Shown here: positions 1 to 8,134 of the stretch, piece by piece
Layout: each line of letters begins with the position of its first letter
Numbering within the stretch: position 1 is the stretch's first letter
Assembly (NCBI GenBank): GCA_025935195.1
Contig: JAICVS010000012.1
Coordinates: 1-53,610 of the forward strand
Reading direction: 5' to 3'
From: Ktedonobacterales bacterium
GTDB lineage: Bacteria > Chloroflexota > Ktedonobacteria > Ktedonobacterales > JADMIN01
DNA length: 53,610 nt
Notes under the pieces: generated by a model
Told to the model about the DNA's origin: nothing
The model's database searches: none
What the model saw: only the letters and a program-made list of their open reading frames with translations
Translations under genes and position numbers: made by a program

Positions 1-360
1 GCCGACGGCATAGCCGGCGACCATCGCGATCACGGGCTTGGGCAGGTACTTGATGGACCGCTGCAAATCGAGCGCGTTGAGGCGCGGCACACCGTCGCCG
101 CCGACGTAGCCGCCTTCGCCGCGCACGCGCTGGTCGCCGCCGGAGCAGAACGCCTTGTCGCCGGCGCCGGTGAGGATGACGACGCCGATCTCGGGATCCT
201 CGCGGCAGCGCTCGAAGGCGTCAATCAGCTCGCTGAGCGTCTCCGGGCGGAAGGCGTTATGCACCTCGGGGCGGTTGATGGTGATCTTGCCGATGCCCTC
301 GGCCGTGTCGAAGAGGATGTCGGTGTAGTCGTGGACCTTTTGCCACTGAACGGATGACAT
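1..360 (-). CDS. menB: 1,4-dihydroxy-2-naphthoyl-CoA synthase, partial (cut by window edge)
   Basis: The first 120 codons of a crotonase-fold enzyme are present and the gene runs off the left edge. MenB closes the second ring of the naphthoate nucleus from o-succinylbenzoyl-CoA in menaquinone synthesis. The visible part carries the early crotonase strand ending [14 protein letters not shown], the strand [19 protein letters not shown], and the MenB-typical GGDQR stretch near residue 75 that forms part of the oxyanion-hole region. The start is ATG at 360. The gene lies 18 bases after the menH stop on the same strand and is the last visible gene of the men cluster. Identification as MenB rather than another enoyl-CoA hydratase rests on both the sequence style and the neighbours. 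Confidence 0.93.
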   Translation of the reverse strand, partial: MSSVQWQKVHDYTDILFDTAEGIGKITINRPEVHNAFRPETLSELIDAFERCREDPEIGVVILTGAGDKAFCSGGDQRVRGEGGYVGGDGVPRLNALDLQRSIKYLPKPVIAMVAGYAVG

Positions 361-378
361 GGGACAACGCTCCTTTCA

Positions 379-1224
379 TCACACTAGATCGTTGACGAAC
401 TCCAGCACCAGCGCAGCGAAGACGCTGGGCCGCTCCAGGTGGATGGCGTGGCCGGCGCCGGGAACGACGCGCAGGGTGGCGCGCGGCAGGGCGGTGGCCA
501 TACGCTCGGCGATGGCGGTGAACTTGGCATCGAGCGCGCCAGCGAGCAGCAGCGTAGGGATGGCGAGATCGGACAGGCGCTCCCAGAGCGAGGCCTGCGC
601 GCCGGTGCCGCCGCCGCGCAGGCTGTTGGCGAGGCCGGTGGGTGAGTTGCGCAGGCGCTCCGTGCGCAGGGCGGCGCGTGCGTCCGCGGGCAGCGCGGCC
701 TGGCTGGCGAAAAGGGGCAGCCGCTCCCACTCATCCACGAACGCCGCGACGCCGTCACGCTCGATGCGCGCGGCCAGCGACTCATCGCTGGCGCGGCGCT
801 CAGCGCGTTCATGTGCGGTTGCCAGGCCCGGCGAGGCGCTCTCCAACACGAGCGCGCGGAAGAAGCCGGAGATAGCGGCGCAGAGTGCGACGCGCCCGCC
901 CATCGAATAGCCGAGCAGGACGGCCTGGCCGCGCGCGACGCCGAGCTGCGCGAGCGCGGCGGGGATGTCCTCGCGGGCGCGCTCCAGCGCGTAGCAGGCG
1001 GGATCGGCGGGCGCGTCGGATGCGCCGTGGCCGGGCAGATCGAAGGCGATGACGGGCAGGCCGGCGGCCGCGAAGGTATCCAGGTGCGCCCCCCAGCCGG
1101 CGGCGCTGCCGGTGAAGCCGTGGAGCAGCGCCAGCATGGGCCGCTGGCCGGCATCAGCGAGCGGCGGGCCGCGCAGCTCGACGTGGTAGCGCATACCGTT
1201 GAGCAAGAGAAGCCGGCTCGCCAT
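379..1224 (-). CDS. menH: MenH-type alpha/beta hydrolase (SHCHC synthase)
   Basis: This 281-residue alpha/beta hydrolase is the likely 2-succinyl-6-hydroxy-2,4-cyclohexadiene-1-carboxylate synthase, which eliminates pyruvate from the MenD product. The HGFTGSAAGW oxyanion loop lies near residue 35, the nucleophile elbow is GYSMGG with Ser107, and GAGHAIHLERP near the C terminus supplies the catalytic His. The start at 1224 shares one base with the menD stop (TGATG), which implies translational coupling; an upstream extension of the frame would run inside menD. A generic hydrolase cannot be excluded from motifs alone, but its place between menD and menB makes MenH the best call. Confidence 0.9.
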   Translation of the reverse strand: MASRLLLLNGMRYHVELRGPPLADAGQRPMLALLHGFTGSAAGWGAHLDTFAAAGLPVIAFDLPGHGASDAPADPACYALERAREDIPAALAQLGVARGQAVLLGYSMGGRVALCAAISGFFRALVLESASPGLATAHERAERRASDESLAARIERDGVAAFVDEWERLPLFASQAALPADARAALRTERLRNSPTGLANSLRGGGTGAQASLWERLSDLAIPTLLLAGALDAKFTAIAERMATALPRATLRVVPGAGHAIHLERPSVFAALVLEFVNDLV

Positions 1225-3086
1225 CAGCCACCTCCCAGCGCGGCGAACACGCCGGACTTGCCCAGCGCCGCATCCACCCCGCGCCACAGCTCACGGTGCA
1301 GCGCGACATTGCTCGCGCGCTCGGTCGGCACTTCCACGACGTGCAGCCCGCCGCTCATGCCGTCGCGCAGCGCGGCGCGGAACGCATCCCACTCCGCGAT
1401 GCGCGTGAAGTCGCCGCCGTACATGTGGACGGCGTGGCTGAAGTCGAGGCCGGCGGGGGTACCGAAGAGCTGCTCGAAGTGATCGGGGTGGTCGGCTTGC
1501 GGCAGGAAGGAGAAGATGCCGCCGCCGTCGTTGTTAACCAGCACGATAGTGAGATTCAGCCCGTGCGGCCGCGCGGCGAGCAGGCCGTTCAGGTCATGGT
1601 AGAACGAGAGATCACCGATGACGAGCACGGTCGGCGCGTCGCCATCGCTCGCGTCGCCATCGCTCGCGTCGCCATCGCTCGCGGCGGCGAGGCCGAGCGC
1701 CGTAGAGACGACGCCGTCAATGCCATTCGCGCCGCGGTTGCCGTAGACGTGGATGCGCTTGCCGTTGGGCCAGAAGAAGGTGTCGCAGTCGCGCACGGGC
1801 ATGCTGTTGCCGACTACCAACTGCGCGCCGTCGGGCAGCAACTCGGCCAGCTCGGCGAAAACACGGCCTTCGAAGAGCGCGGGGAAGCGCCGCATAGCGG
1901 CGGCGAGCGATTCGCGCGTGATCTGATCGGCCCGCGACCACGCTGCGAGCCACGCTGTCTGAGCGCCACCGTGATCCGTTTCGGGCAGACCAGCCAGCGC
2001 GATGCCCAGATCGTGGCAGAAGGCGGCAGGCTCGCAGTGGATCATTTCACTGGCAAGCTGTGTCGGCTCTTCCCAGGTGCCGGGCAGGCCAACGACGATC
2101 CGTGCGCAGATCGGGTAGCGATTGAGGTAGAGCAGCAGCGGCTTGGAGGTGGGCATAGCGCCGAAGCGGAGCACGAGTTGTGGCACGGCCGCGGCGGCGA
2201 AGCGATCGGAGCGCAGGAAGGCGTCGTAGCTGGACAGCACTGTCCCATCGGCGCTGAGGCATGAGCGGGCTTGCGAGAGCGGGTCGGCGAGCAGCGGGTA
2301 GCCGGTGTGGCGAGCGAGGGCGGTCAGGGATTCCACCTGTTCAGCAGCGAGGCCGGGGCCGGCGATGAGCAAGCCACGCGGGGTGGCTTGAATGATCGCG
2401 GCGATGCGTGCGATGTCGGCGGCCGAGGCCGCAGCCGGAGGCGCTTCGGTGACGCGGGTGTAGGGTGCGCCGCCGGGACGGCCCTGCCAGGCGACGGGAT
2501 CGCGCGCATCTGCCGGCGGCAGCGGACCGGGATCGGGCGTCAGTGGCTCGCGCAAGGGGAAGTTGAGGTGGACGGGTCCGGCGGGGGTGGCGCGGGCGGT
2601 GGCGACGGCGCGGTCCGCCAGCGTGCGGATGTAGCGCAGCGCGTCGTCGGCGGCTTCGGGCAGCGCGACGTCCGCAAACCACTTGGCGAAGGCGCCATAG
2701 AGCCGGTTTTGGTCAATGGCCTGGGGGGCGCCGCAGTCGCGCAGCTCGTGCGGGCGGTCGGCGGTGAGCACGACGAGCGGCACATGCGACAGGTGCGCCT
2801 CGACGATGGCGGGCAGGAAGTTGGCGGCGGCGGTGCCGGAGCTGCAGAGGAGCGCGACCGGAGCGCCGGTGCGTTTGGCGAGGCCCAGGCCGAAGTAAGC
2901 CGCTGAACGCTCGTCCACGTGCATCCAGAGGCGGATGGCCGGTGTCTCGGCCAGCGCGAGCGCGAGCGGTGTCGAGCGCGAGCCGGGGCAGACGACGGCG
3001 TGGCGCACGCCGCAGCGCGCCAGCTCGTCGGTGAAGGCGCCGATGTAGGCGTAGAGCGCATTGATGGGCGGATTCAGGATGCTCAT
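1224..3086 (-). CDS. menD: SEPHCHC synthase (2-succinyl-5-enolpyruvyl-6-hydroxy-3-cyclohexene-1-carboxylate synthase)
   Basis: This 620-residue ThDP enzyme condenses 2-oxoglutarate with isochorismate. The N terminus has the MenD signature CGVRHAVVCPGSRSTPLALA with the following HVDERSAAYFGLGLAK. The C-terminal ThDP/Mg site reads IGDLSFYHDLNGL, followed by VNNDGGGIFSFLPQ. The start is ATG at 3086, six bases after the menF stop region. The odd feature is an in-frame triple repeat of 15 bases (1636-1680) that encodes SDGDA-type residues at about 469-483, just before the ThDP motif. The length is a little above the usual 550-580 residues, partly because of this insert and loop expansions. The stop overlaps the menH start. 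Confidence 0.96.
   Translation of the reverse strand: MSILNPPINALYAYIGAFTDELARCGVRHAVVCPGSRSTPLALALAETPAIRLWMHVDERSAAYFGLGLAKRTGAPVALLCSSGTAAANFLPAIVEAHLSHVPLVVLTADRPHELRDCGAPQAIDQNRLYGAFAKWFADVALPEAADDALRYIRTLADRAVATARATPAGPVHLNFPLREPLTPDPGPLPPADARDPVAWQGRPGGAPYTRVTEAPPAAASAADIARIAAIIQATPRGLLIAGPGLAAEQVESLTALARHTGYPLLADPLSQARSCLSADGTVLSSYDAFLRSDRFAAAAVPQLVLRFGAMPTSKPLLLYLNRYPICARIVVGLPGTWEEPTQLASEMIHCEPAAFCHDLGIALAGLPETDHGGAQTAWLAAWSRADQITRESLAAAMRRFPALFEGRVFAELAELLPDGAQLVVGNSMPVRDCDTFFWPNGKRIHVYGNRGANGIDGVVSTALGLAAASDGDASDGDASDGDAPTVLVIGDLSFYHDLNGLLAARPHGLNLTIVLVNNDGGGIFSFLPQADHPDHFEQLFGTPAGLDFSHAVHMYGGDFTRIAEWDAFRAALRDGMSGGLHVVEVPTERASNVALHRELWRGVDAALGKSGVFAALGGG
1636..1680. repeat. 15-bp perfect tandem repeat x3 inside menD
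   Basis: Three identical consecutive 15-base units (1636-1650, 1651-1665, 1666-1680; unit gcgtcgccatcgctc on the plus strand) lie in frame in menD. On the coding strand they encode an Asp/Gly/Ala/Ser-rich loop directly before the ThDP-binding segment. Since the unit is divisible by three, copy-number change would not break the frame. Confidence 0.95.
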
Positions 3087-3092
3087 GATCGC

Positions 3093-4565
3093 TCAGTCCT
3101 CGCCGGCCAGCGCGCGCAGCATCGGCTGGAGCTTCAGGCAGGATTCATCGTACTCGGCCTGGGGATCGGAGTCAGCGACGATGCCACAGCCGGCAAAGAG
3201 CGTGGCGCGACCGCCATCCACCAGCGCCGAGCGCAGCGCCACCGCGAACTCCCCACTGCCGTCGGCTCCCACCCAGCCGACCGGGCCGGCGTACCAGCCG
3301 CGATCCAGTTGCTCGGTCGCGCGGATGGCGGCGAGGGCGGCGGCGCGCGGATGACCGCCGACGGCGGGAGTGGGATGCAGTGCGGCAATCACATCCAGGA
3401 TGCAGCGGCCGGGCGCGAGAGCAGCGGAGATTGGCGTGCGCAGGTGTTGGACGTTGCGCAGCTTGAGCAGGCGCGGCGCCGGAGCGACATGGACATAGGC
3501 GGTGTGGGGCCGTAGCGCGTCGCGGACCTGCGCGACGACAATCGCATGCTCGCCGCCGTTCTTGGCCGAATGCAGCAGAGCGTCGCCCAGCGCCTCGTCT
3601 GCTTCGCGCGAGGCGCCGCGCGGCGCGGAGCCGGCGAGCGCCATCGTGTGTGCCTGGCCGTCGGCGACACGCACGAGCTGTTCGGGTGTCGCGCCGAGGA
3701 AGCAGCGCTCGCCACGGCGGAAGGCGAAGATGTAGGTATCGGGGTATGCCGCGCGCAGGCGATGCAGCGCGACCGTCGGGGCGAACGGCGCATCCGCATT
3801 GGCTTCGACGCCGCGCGCAAGCACCACCTTTTCGCACTCGCCAGCGCGGATACGGGCCGTCGTCGCGGCGACCAGCGCCATCCAGTCGGCGGCGGGGCGC
3901 AGGTCGCGCGTGGTCAGGGGACGCGGCGCGGCCAGATCAGGCGGCTTGTCGCGCTCCACGGCGGCGCGCAGGCGGGCGAGCGACACGAGCAGCGCGTCGG
4001 CACGGTCGCCGGGGTCGTCCGCGGCGACGACCAGGGCGTTCACAGTGAGCCACGCGGCGTCGCCGTCGGTGGCGAGCGCAAATTGCGGCAGCACCAGCAG
4101 CCCATCGGGGAAGCCGTCCCACAGGGCGCCGCGCGCCAGCGGATCGAAGGCGAAGCCGCCGGCCAGCAGCGGTCCGACGAGCGATCCGGCGAGCGTGCCG
4201 GCGACGCTGATGCGGACGGCGCCGTCGAGCAGGGCGTGTCGCTCCATGGCCGCGGCGGTGATGTGGTCGCGACCGCTGGTGACGATGGTGGCGGCGCTGC
4301 CGGCGCTGGCGAGCGCGATCCGGAGTGCGGGCCGCTCCCAGTAGAACGTATCGGTGAAGCCGGCGGTGTGTGCGGCATCGAAGAAGCGCAACGAATCCAA
4401 CCACGGCACGGGCATGGTGATGCTTGCCACGATGGGGCGACCGGCGCGGGCGGCACGAGTCTCCGCCGCACGCAGCGCGTCCGCCAGCAGCCGGCGGTCC
4501 AGCGTCAGGGGCCATGCCCACGCGCCGGATTCCAGCTTGTCGCGCTCGCACGCCGTAGATTGCAC
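3093..4565 (-). CDS. menF: Isochorismate synthase
   Basis: This 490-residue member of the chorismate-utilising family converts chorismate to isochorismate, the entry step of menaquinone synthesis. Visible signatures are KVVLARGVE near residue 245, the segment ALAGSAPRGASREADEA, the SAKNGGEHAIVV helix, HPTPAVGGHPR near residue 398, and the C-terminal DRGWYAGPVGWVGADG with SGEFAVALRSALV. The start is GTG at 4565, preceded by AGGAG that sits inside the last codons of tetR. The two genes are only four bases apart, so menF is probably translated from the tetR transcript. An anthranilate or aminodeoxychorismate synthase is unlikely given menD as the next gene. Confidence 0.93.
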   Translation of the reverse strand: MQSTACERDKLESGAWAWPLTLDRRLLADALRAAETRAARAGRPIVASITMPVPWLDSLRFFDAAHTAGFTDTFYWERPALRIALASAGSAATIVTSGRDHITAAAMERHALLDGAVRISVAGTLAGSLVGPLLAGGFAFDPLARGALWDGFPDGLLVLPQFALATDGDAAWLTVNALVVAADDPGDRADALLVSLARLRAAVERDKPPDLAAPRPLTTRDLRPAADWMALVAATTARIRAGECEKVVLARGVEANADAPFAPTVALHRLRAAYPDTYIFAFRRGERCFLGATPEQLVRVADGQAHTMALAGSAPRGASREADEALGDALLHSAKNGGEHAIVVAQVRDALRPHTAYVHVAPAPRLLKLRNVQHLRTPISAALAPGRCILDVIAALHPTPAVGGHPRAAALAAIRATEQLDRGWYAGPVGWVGADGSGEFAVALRSALVDGGRATLFAGCGIVADSDPQAEYDESCLKLQPMLRALAGED

Positions 4566-4569
4566 GTGA

Positions 4570-5280
4570 TTACTCCTGAACCTGGGGATGCGTGGCGGCC
4601 GGCGGCTCCACGCCCGGCGGCACAGCAGCGCCGACGGAGCGCAGCAGCAGCGCGCGCAGCTGCGGCAAGGCCTGGTCGAGCCGCGCTGGCCGGCCCACGA
4701 CGAGCCAGCGCACGACGATCTCGTTGATCGCGCCGAACCAGGCCCACGCGACGGTCTCAGTGTCCATCGGCGCGATGGCCCCGGCGGCGACGGCGCGATC
4801 TAGATAGCCCTGGATCATCTGCGCAAAGTAGCCGCGGGTGCGCATCAGCTTCTCATCAAAGCCGTGGCCGAGGCCGACCGCCTCGACGAGCAGGATTTTG
4901 CTGAGGCGGCGGTGCCGCGAGAACGTCTCCAGCACGGTGCGCAGGGCGGCGTCCATCTGCGCGACGGGGTCCTTCTCACCGGCGATGGCGTGGTCCACGG
5001 CGGCGGAAAGCTTGGGCACGAGCGCGTCAATCAGGGCGAGGAAGATGCCCTGTTTGTTGGGGAAGTGGAAGTAGAAGCCACCTTTGGAGCTATCCGACGC
5101 GCGGATGATGTCGTCCACGACGGCGCCGTGGTAGCCCTTCTCGGCGAAGACCTGCTCGGCGGCGTCCAGCAGGCGCTGGCGGGTGGCGTCCTTGTCGCGC
5201 GTGATGGTGCGCGGCTCGGTCTGGCCGCGGTTGGCCGCCGTGTTATCGCCGTTCTTGTAGTTGTCGTCGCTGCTGCCCAC
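4570..5280 (-). CDS. TetR-family transcriptional regulator, first gene of the men operon
   Basis: This 236-residue protein has an N-terminal TetR helix-turn-helix at about residues 32-80 (LLDAAEQVFAEKGYHGAVVDDI, then the recognition segment SSKGGFYFHFPNKQGIF) and an all-helical ligand-binding C-terminal domain. The start is GTG at 5280 with GGGGGAG seven bases upstream. The stop lies four bases before menF, so regulator and pathway genes appear co-transcribed. A 22-base imperfect palindrome at 5313-5334, 33 bases upstream of the start, is a good candidate operator. The ligand is unknown; an acyl-CoA or quinone precursor would fit the context but is inference. Confidence 0.92.
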   Translation of the reverse strand: MGSSDDNYKNGDNTAANRGQTEPRTITRDKDATRQRLLDAAEQVFAEKGYHGAVVDDIIRASDSSKGGFYFHFPNKQGIFLALIDALVPKLSAAVDHAIAGEKDPVAQMDAALRTVLETFSRHRRLSKILLVEAVGLGHGFDEKLMRTRGYFAQMIQGYLDRAVAAGAIAPMDTETVAWAWFGAINEIVVRWLVVGRPARLDQALPQLRALLLRSVGAAVPPGVEPPAATHPQVQE

Positions 5281-5312
5281 GCTGGCGCTCCCCCGGCGTG
5301 TCCCACTGTGCT

Positions 5313-5334
5313 ACAAACCGACGCGCCGGTCTGT
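5313..5334 (-). promoter_or_regulatory. Candidate TetR operator upstream of tetR-men operon
   Basis: ACAAACCGAC (5313-5322) and GCCGGTCTGT (5325-5334) form an inverted repeat around a two-base centre. Read in the same orientation the half sites are ACAAACCGAC and ACAGACCGGC, matching at 8 of 10 positions. The length, spacing and ACCG/CGGT core are usual for TetR-family operators. It lies in the 111-base gap between the SIS gene and tetR, where it could overlap the tetR promoter. Confidence 0.65.
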
Positions 5335-5391
5335 TAGGGATTGTAGGCGCGGGAGCGCGTCGGGTCAAGGTTGAGAGGGCCGCGGCCGCCG

Positions 5392-6504
5392 CTATAGCGT
5401 GTAGGACTTGCGCGCGTCCAGGTAGCGTGGGTCATCGCGGCGCATCAGGTCGGGATTGGTGTGGCGGGCGACAGCCAGCCAGTAGCTCAGCAGGTGCGGC
5501 GGCACATGATACGGCGCGGGCGAGAGCGCCTCAGGGCAGGCGGGCAGCGGCAGGAACTCACCGGCCCCACTCTCCAGCTCGGCGTCGCCGGCCTCGCCCA
5601 GCGCCACCGTCTCGCCGCCGAGGATGCGGGCCGCGCGCAGCAGATCGAGCGCGCGCTGCCGCCCCGCGCCCGGCGGGGCGATCACGACCAGCACGGCGTC
5701 GCCGAGCGCGGCGACGGGGCCGTGCAAGACCTCCTCGGTCTCCATGCCGAAGGCGGCGGTGTAGTTGGTCTCCTGCATCTTGAGCGCGGCCTCGATGGCG
5801 GTGGCGTAGTTGCCGCCGGCCCCAGCGAATATCCAGCGCGGGCGGGCGGCAAGGCGCGTGGCGAGCGCGCGCACGCGGTCATCCAGCGCCAGCGCCTCGC
5901 GGTGGAGTTGCGGCAGCGCGCGCACCTGCGCGCCGAGCAGGGCGGTGGCGCCGCGCTCGCCGGCGAGCGCGGCGAGGGTGTGGACGGCGAGGTCGGCCAG
6001 TACGGCCAGCATCAGGCTGTAGCTGATGGTGTAGGCGAAGGATTTGACCTCGCCGTAGCCGGTGTCCACGACGGCCTGGGCGTTGCGCGCGGCGAGGCTC
6101 TCGCGGTCGCCCGTGATGGTGACGCAGTAGGCGCCGGCGGCGCGTGCGCGGGCGAGGGCGGCGTTGGTGGCGGTGGGGAGGCCACTGTGGCTGAGCACGA
6201 TCAGCACATCGTCCGGGCCGGGGCCGGAGCGCTCGTAGTGCGTCAGCTCGAAGGCCTGCGCGGCGCGCACGTCCACCTGCCCGTCCGTGAAGTCGCGCAG
6301 GAAGGACTGGCCGGCGCGGGCGGCGTGGTAGGCGGTGCCACAGCCGGTGAGGTAGACGGTGTGAGCCTGGGCGAGGCGGCGGCCGATGGCGGCGCGCTGC
6401 TGGCGCTCGATCTCGCTGGGGTTGACGGCGCGGTCGAGCGCTGGCGGAGTCGCGGTCAGCTCGTCGTACATCCAGAACGGGTGGGCAGCTCGCGTCGGCA
6501 CCAT
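5392..6504 (-). CDS. Double-SIS-domain sugar isomerase/deaminase (GlmS C-terminal-like)
   Basis: This 370-residue protein resembles the isomerase half of glucosamine-6-phosphate synthase without the glutaminase domain. SIS domain 1 starts near residue 45 with VYLTGCGTAYHAA and contains LIVLSHSGLPTATNAAL. SIS domain 2 begins near residue 200 with IFAGAGGNYATAIEAALKM, followed by ETEEVLHGPVAALG; the HGP motif is conserved in GlmS-type isomerases. Such proteins act on phosphorylated amino sugars (AgaS, FrlB or NagB-II types); the substrate cannot be told here. The start is ATG at 6504 with AAGGAG upstream. It precedes tetR-men on the same strand but the operator gap suggests a separate unit. Confidence 0.88.
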   Translation of the reverse strand: MVPTRAAHPFWMYDELTATPPALDRAVNPSEIERQQRAAIGRRLAQAHTVYLTGCGTAYHAARAGQSFLRDFTDGQVDVRAAQAFELTHYERSGPGPDDVLIVLSHSGLPTATNAALARARAAGAYCVTITGDRESLAARNAQAVVDTGYGEVKSFAYTISYSLMLAVLADLAVHTLAALAGERGATALLGAQVRALPQLHREALALDDRVRALATRLAARPRWIFAGAGGNYATAIEAALKMQETNYTAAFGMETEEVLHGPVAALGDAVLVVIAPPGAGRQRALDLLRAARILGGETVALGEAGDAELESGAGEFLPLPACPEALSPAPYHVPPHLLSYWLAVARHTNPDLMRRDDPRYLDARKSYTL

Positions 6505-6637
6505 GCGCCACCATCTCCTTCATAAAATGCCACTGTCAACCCTGGCCGCCGTCGCCTGGGCGCTTTGCTTCATAGTATTCCATATTTCGGGCCGTGGCGC
6601 GGCATCGGGGGGAGATTCGGTGGGACAAGCAATTCGT

Positions 6638-6751
6638 TTACGGTGTGCCGAGCCTGACGATGAGCGCGGGCGGATCGAGGGCCGAGACGGGCGAGTGCGT
6701 GAAGGCGGCAGTGTTGCGTGTCACCATGAAGTCAAGCCATATTTCTCCATC
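6638..6751 (-). pseudogene. C-terminal remnant of a PIN-domain (VapC-like) toxin
   Basis: A short open stretch after an in-frame TAG reads DFMVTRNTAAFTHSPVSAL and then ALDPPALIVRLGTP before a stop. This strongly resembles the last strand and tail of PIN-domain toxins (usually (I/V)VTRN..DF...V..L.P). No N-terminal PIN residues or catalytic acids are found upstream on this strand; only the last 31-37 codons remain. It lies 17 bases beyond the stop of the small antitoxin-like gene, in the order expected for an antitoxin-toxin pair. I infer an internal deletion that removed most of the toxin. Confidence 0.6.
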
Positions 6752-6768
6752 CTATGCTCGTCAAGCCA

Positions 6769-6990
6769 CTACGCTACCTGCTCGTCCGATGGCGCTGTGC
6801 TTCCAGACGATCCGATGCCGTACAGGGCATCCCAGGCGGAATCGCTGAGCGGCTCAACCGTCGGAGGAACCGAATGCGCGGCGGCCCGCTCCAGAAGAGC
6901 GCGGGCCAGGGCCACCTGCTCGTCAGGCGGCCACCCTTCCACCGCCCTCAGGATCGCCTCGCGATCCGCGGATGTTGCTGACATGCGCAT
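6769..6990 (-). CDS. Small antitoxin-like protein (partner of degraded PIN toxin)
   Basis: This 73-residue ORF reads MRMSATSADREAILRAVEGW and continues with PPDEQVALARALLERAAA. The short helical N-terminal part is typical of small proteins paired with PIN toxins in this type of genome. Possible starts are ATG 6990 or ATG 6984; a TTG at 7011 is also in frame, but no strong ribosome-binding site decides. The gene is followed by the toxin remnant, so it may be an orphan antitoxin. The function is inferred from context and sequence style only. Confidence 0.55.
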   Translation of the reverse strand: MRMSATSADREAILRAVEGWPPDEQVALARALLERAAAHSVPPTVEPLSDSAWDALYGIGSSGSTAPSDEQVA

Positions 6991-7020
6991 CTCGCTTTCT
7001 CTTGTTCTCAAGGCGGTCTC

Positions 7021-7992
7021 TTATAGTATCTCCTTCAGCCGCGCGCGGTCCACGTTGCCGCCGGAGAGCAGGGCGACGACGGTCGCGCCAGCGGGAACAG
7101 CGACCTTGCCAGCGAGCAGCGCGGCGTAGGCGGCAGCTCCGGACGGCTCCGGCATGACCTTGCAGCGCTCGACGATCAGGCGCAGCGCGTCTACGATCTC
7201 GTCGTCGCTGACGAGCACCACATCATCCACGAACGCCTGGACGTGGGCCAGGTTGTGCGCGCCGACGAAGGGCGCGGCCAGGCCGTCGGCGATGGTGGTC
7301 AGCGTGTCCCAGTGGGCGGGCGCGTTCTCACGCAGGCTCTCGGTCATCACCGCCGCGCCGGTCGGCTCGACGCCGACGATGCGCGTGGCGGGGCGGCTCT
7401 GCTTGATCGCCGCGGCGATCCCGGAGATCAGGCCGCCGCCGCCGATGGGTACAACGACCACATCCGGCTCCGGCACGTCTTCGAGGATTTCGAGGCCGAC
7501 GGTGCCGGTGCCGGCGATGATGGCGGGATCGTCGAAGGGTGGGATGTACGTGAGGTCGCGCTCGCGCTGAAGCTCCTGCATCTTGGGCAGCAGATCCTTG
7601 TGGCTGCCGTGCAGCACCACCTCGGCGCCGTAGCCGCGCGTGGCGTCCACCTTGCTCTGGACGGCGGCGGCAGGCATGACGACGGTGGCGGCGATGCCGC
7701 TCCGCGCGGCGGTATAGGCGAGCGCCTGGGCGTGGTTGCCGGCGGAGATGGTGATCACACCGCGCGCCTTCTCCTCGTCACTGAGCGTGCTGAGCTTGTT
7801 GAGCGCGCCGCGCGGCTTGAACGATCCCGTCTTCTGGAAGAGTTCGGCCTTGAAATGCAGCCGCGCGCCGATGCGCTCACCCAGCGCTGCCGAAGTGATC
7901 ATCGGCGTGCGGTGCAGCGTACCGGCGATCACTCGCCGCGCCGCCGCGATCTCGTCCAGTCCCACCAGGTGCGCCGTCTTCGCCGGTTGCAT
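7021..7992 (-). CDS. PLP-dependent threonine/serine dehydratase (ammonia-lyase)
   Basis: This 323-residue fold-type II PLP enzyme deaminates threonine or serine to the 2-oxo acid. The PLP lysine motif is KTGSFKPRGALNKL near residue 50, the ISAGNHAQALAYTA segment binds the substrate carboxylate region, and the glycine-rich PLP phosphate loop is VPIGGGGLISG near residue 173. There is no C-terminal ACT domain, so it resembles the catabolic or short form (TdcB/serine racemase-like) rather than full-length IlvA. I chose ATG 7992 because AGGAGAGG lies directly upstream; an upstream ATG at 8028 lacks such a site. Confidence 0.88.
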   Translation of the reverse strand: MQPAKTAHLVGLDEIAAARRVIAGTLHRTPMITSAALGERIGARLHFKAELFQKTGSFKPRGALNKLSTLSDEEKARGVITISAGNHAQALAYTAARSGIAATVVMPAAAVQSKVDATRGYGAEVVLHGSHKDLLPKMQELQRERDLTYIPPFDDPAIIAGTGTVGLEILEDVPEPDVVVVPIGGGGLISGIAAAIKQSRPATRIVGVEPTGAAVMTESLRENAPAHWDTLTTIADGLAAPFVGAHNLAHVQAFVDDVVLVSDDEIVDALRLIVERCKVMPEPSGAAAYAALLAGKVAVPAGATVVALLSGGNVDRARLKEIL

Positions 7993-8134
7993 CGCTTGCC
8001 TCTCCTCGCGTAACGTTCGTTTCGCCATATGCGTAGAGTCTCACGGGACACCCCAAGCATAGCACGGCGGCGTTGCGCTACAGACAGTGATCGTGACGGC
8101 CTGATGGCTGGCGCAAGCGGCGAGGAGGGATGGT

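Noticed and set aside
3546..4727. 393-codon open frame on the plus strand opposite menF
   Set aside because: It is antisense to a well-supported gene, has no ribosome-binding site and encodes an Arg/Gly/Ala-rich chain typical of frames opposite high-GC genes.
5461..6525. 354-codon plus-strand frame opposite the SIS-domain gene
   Set aside because: Same reason: mirror of GC-rich codons, no family resemblance.
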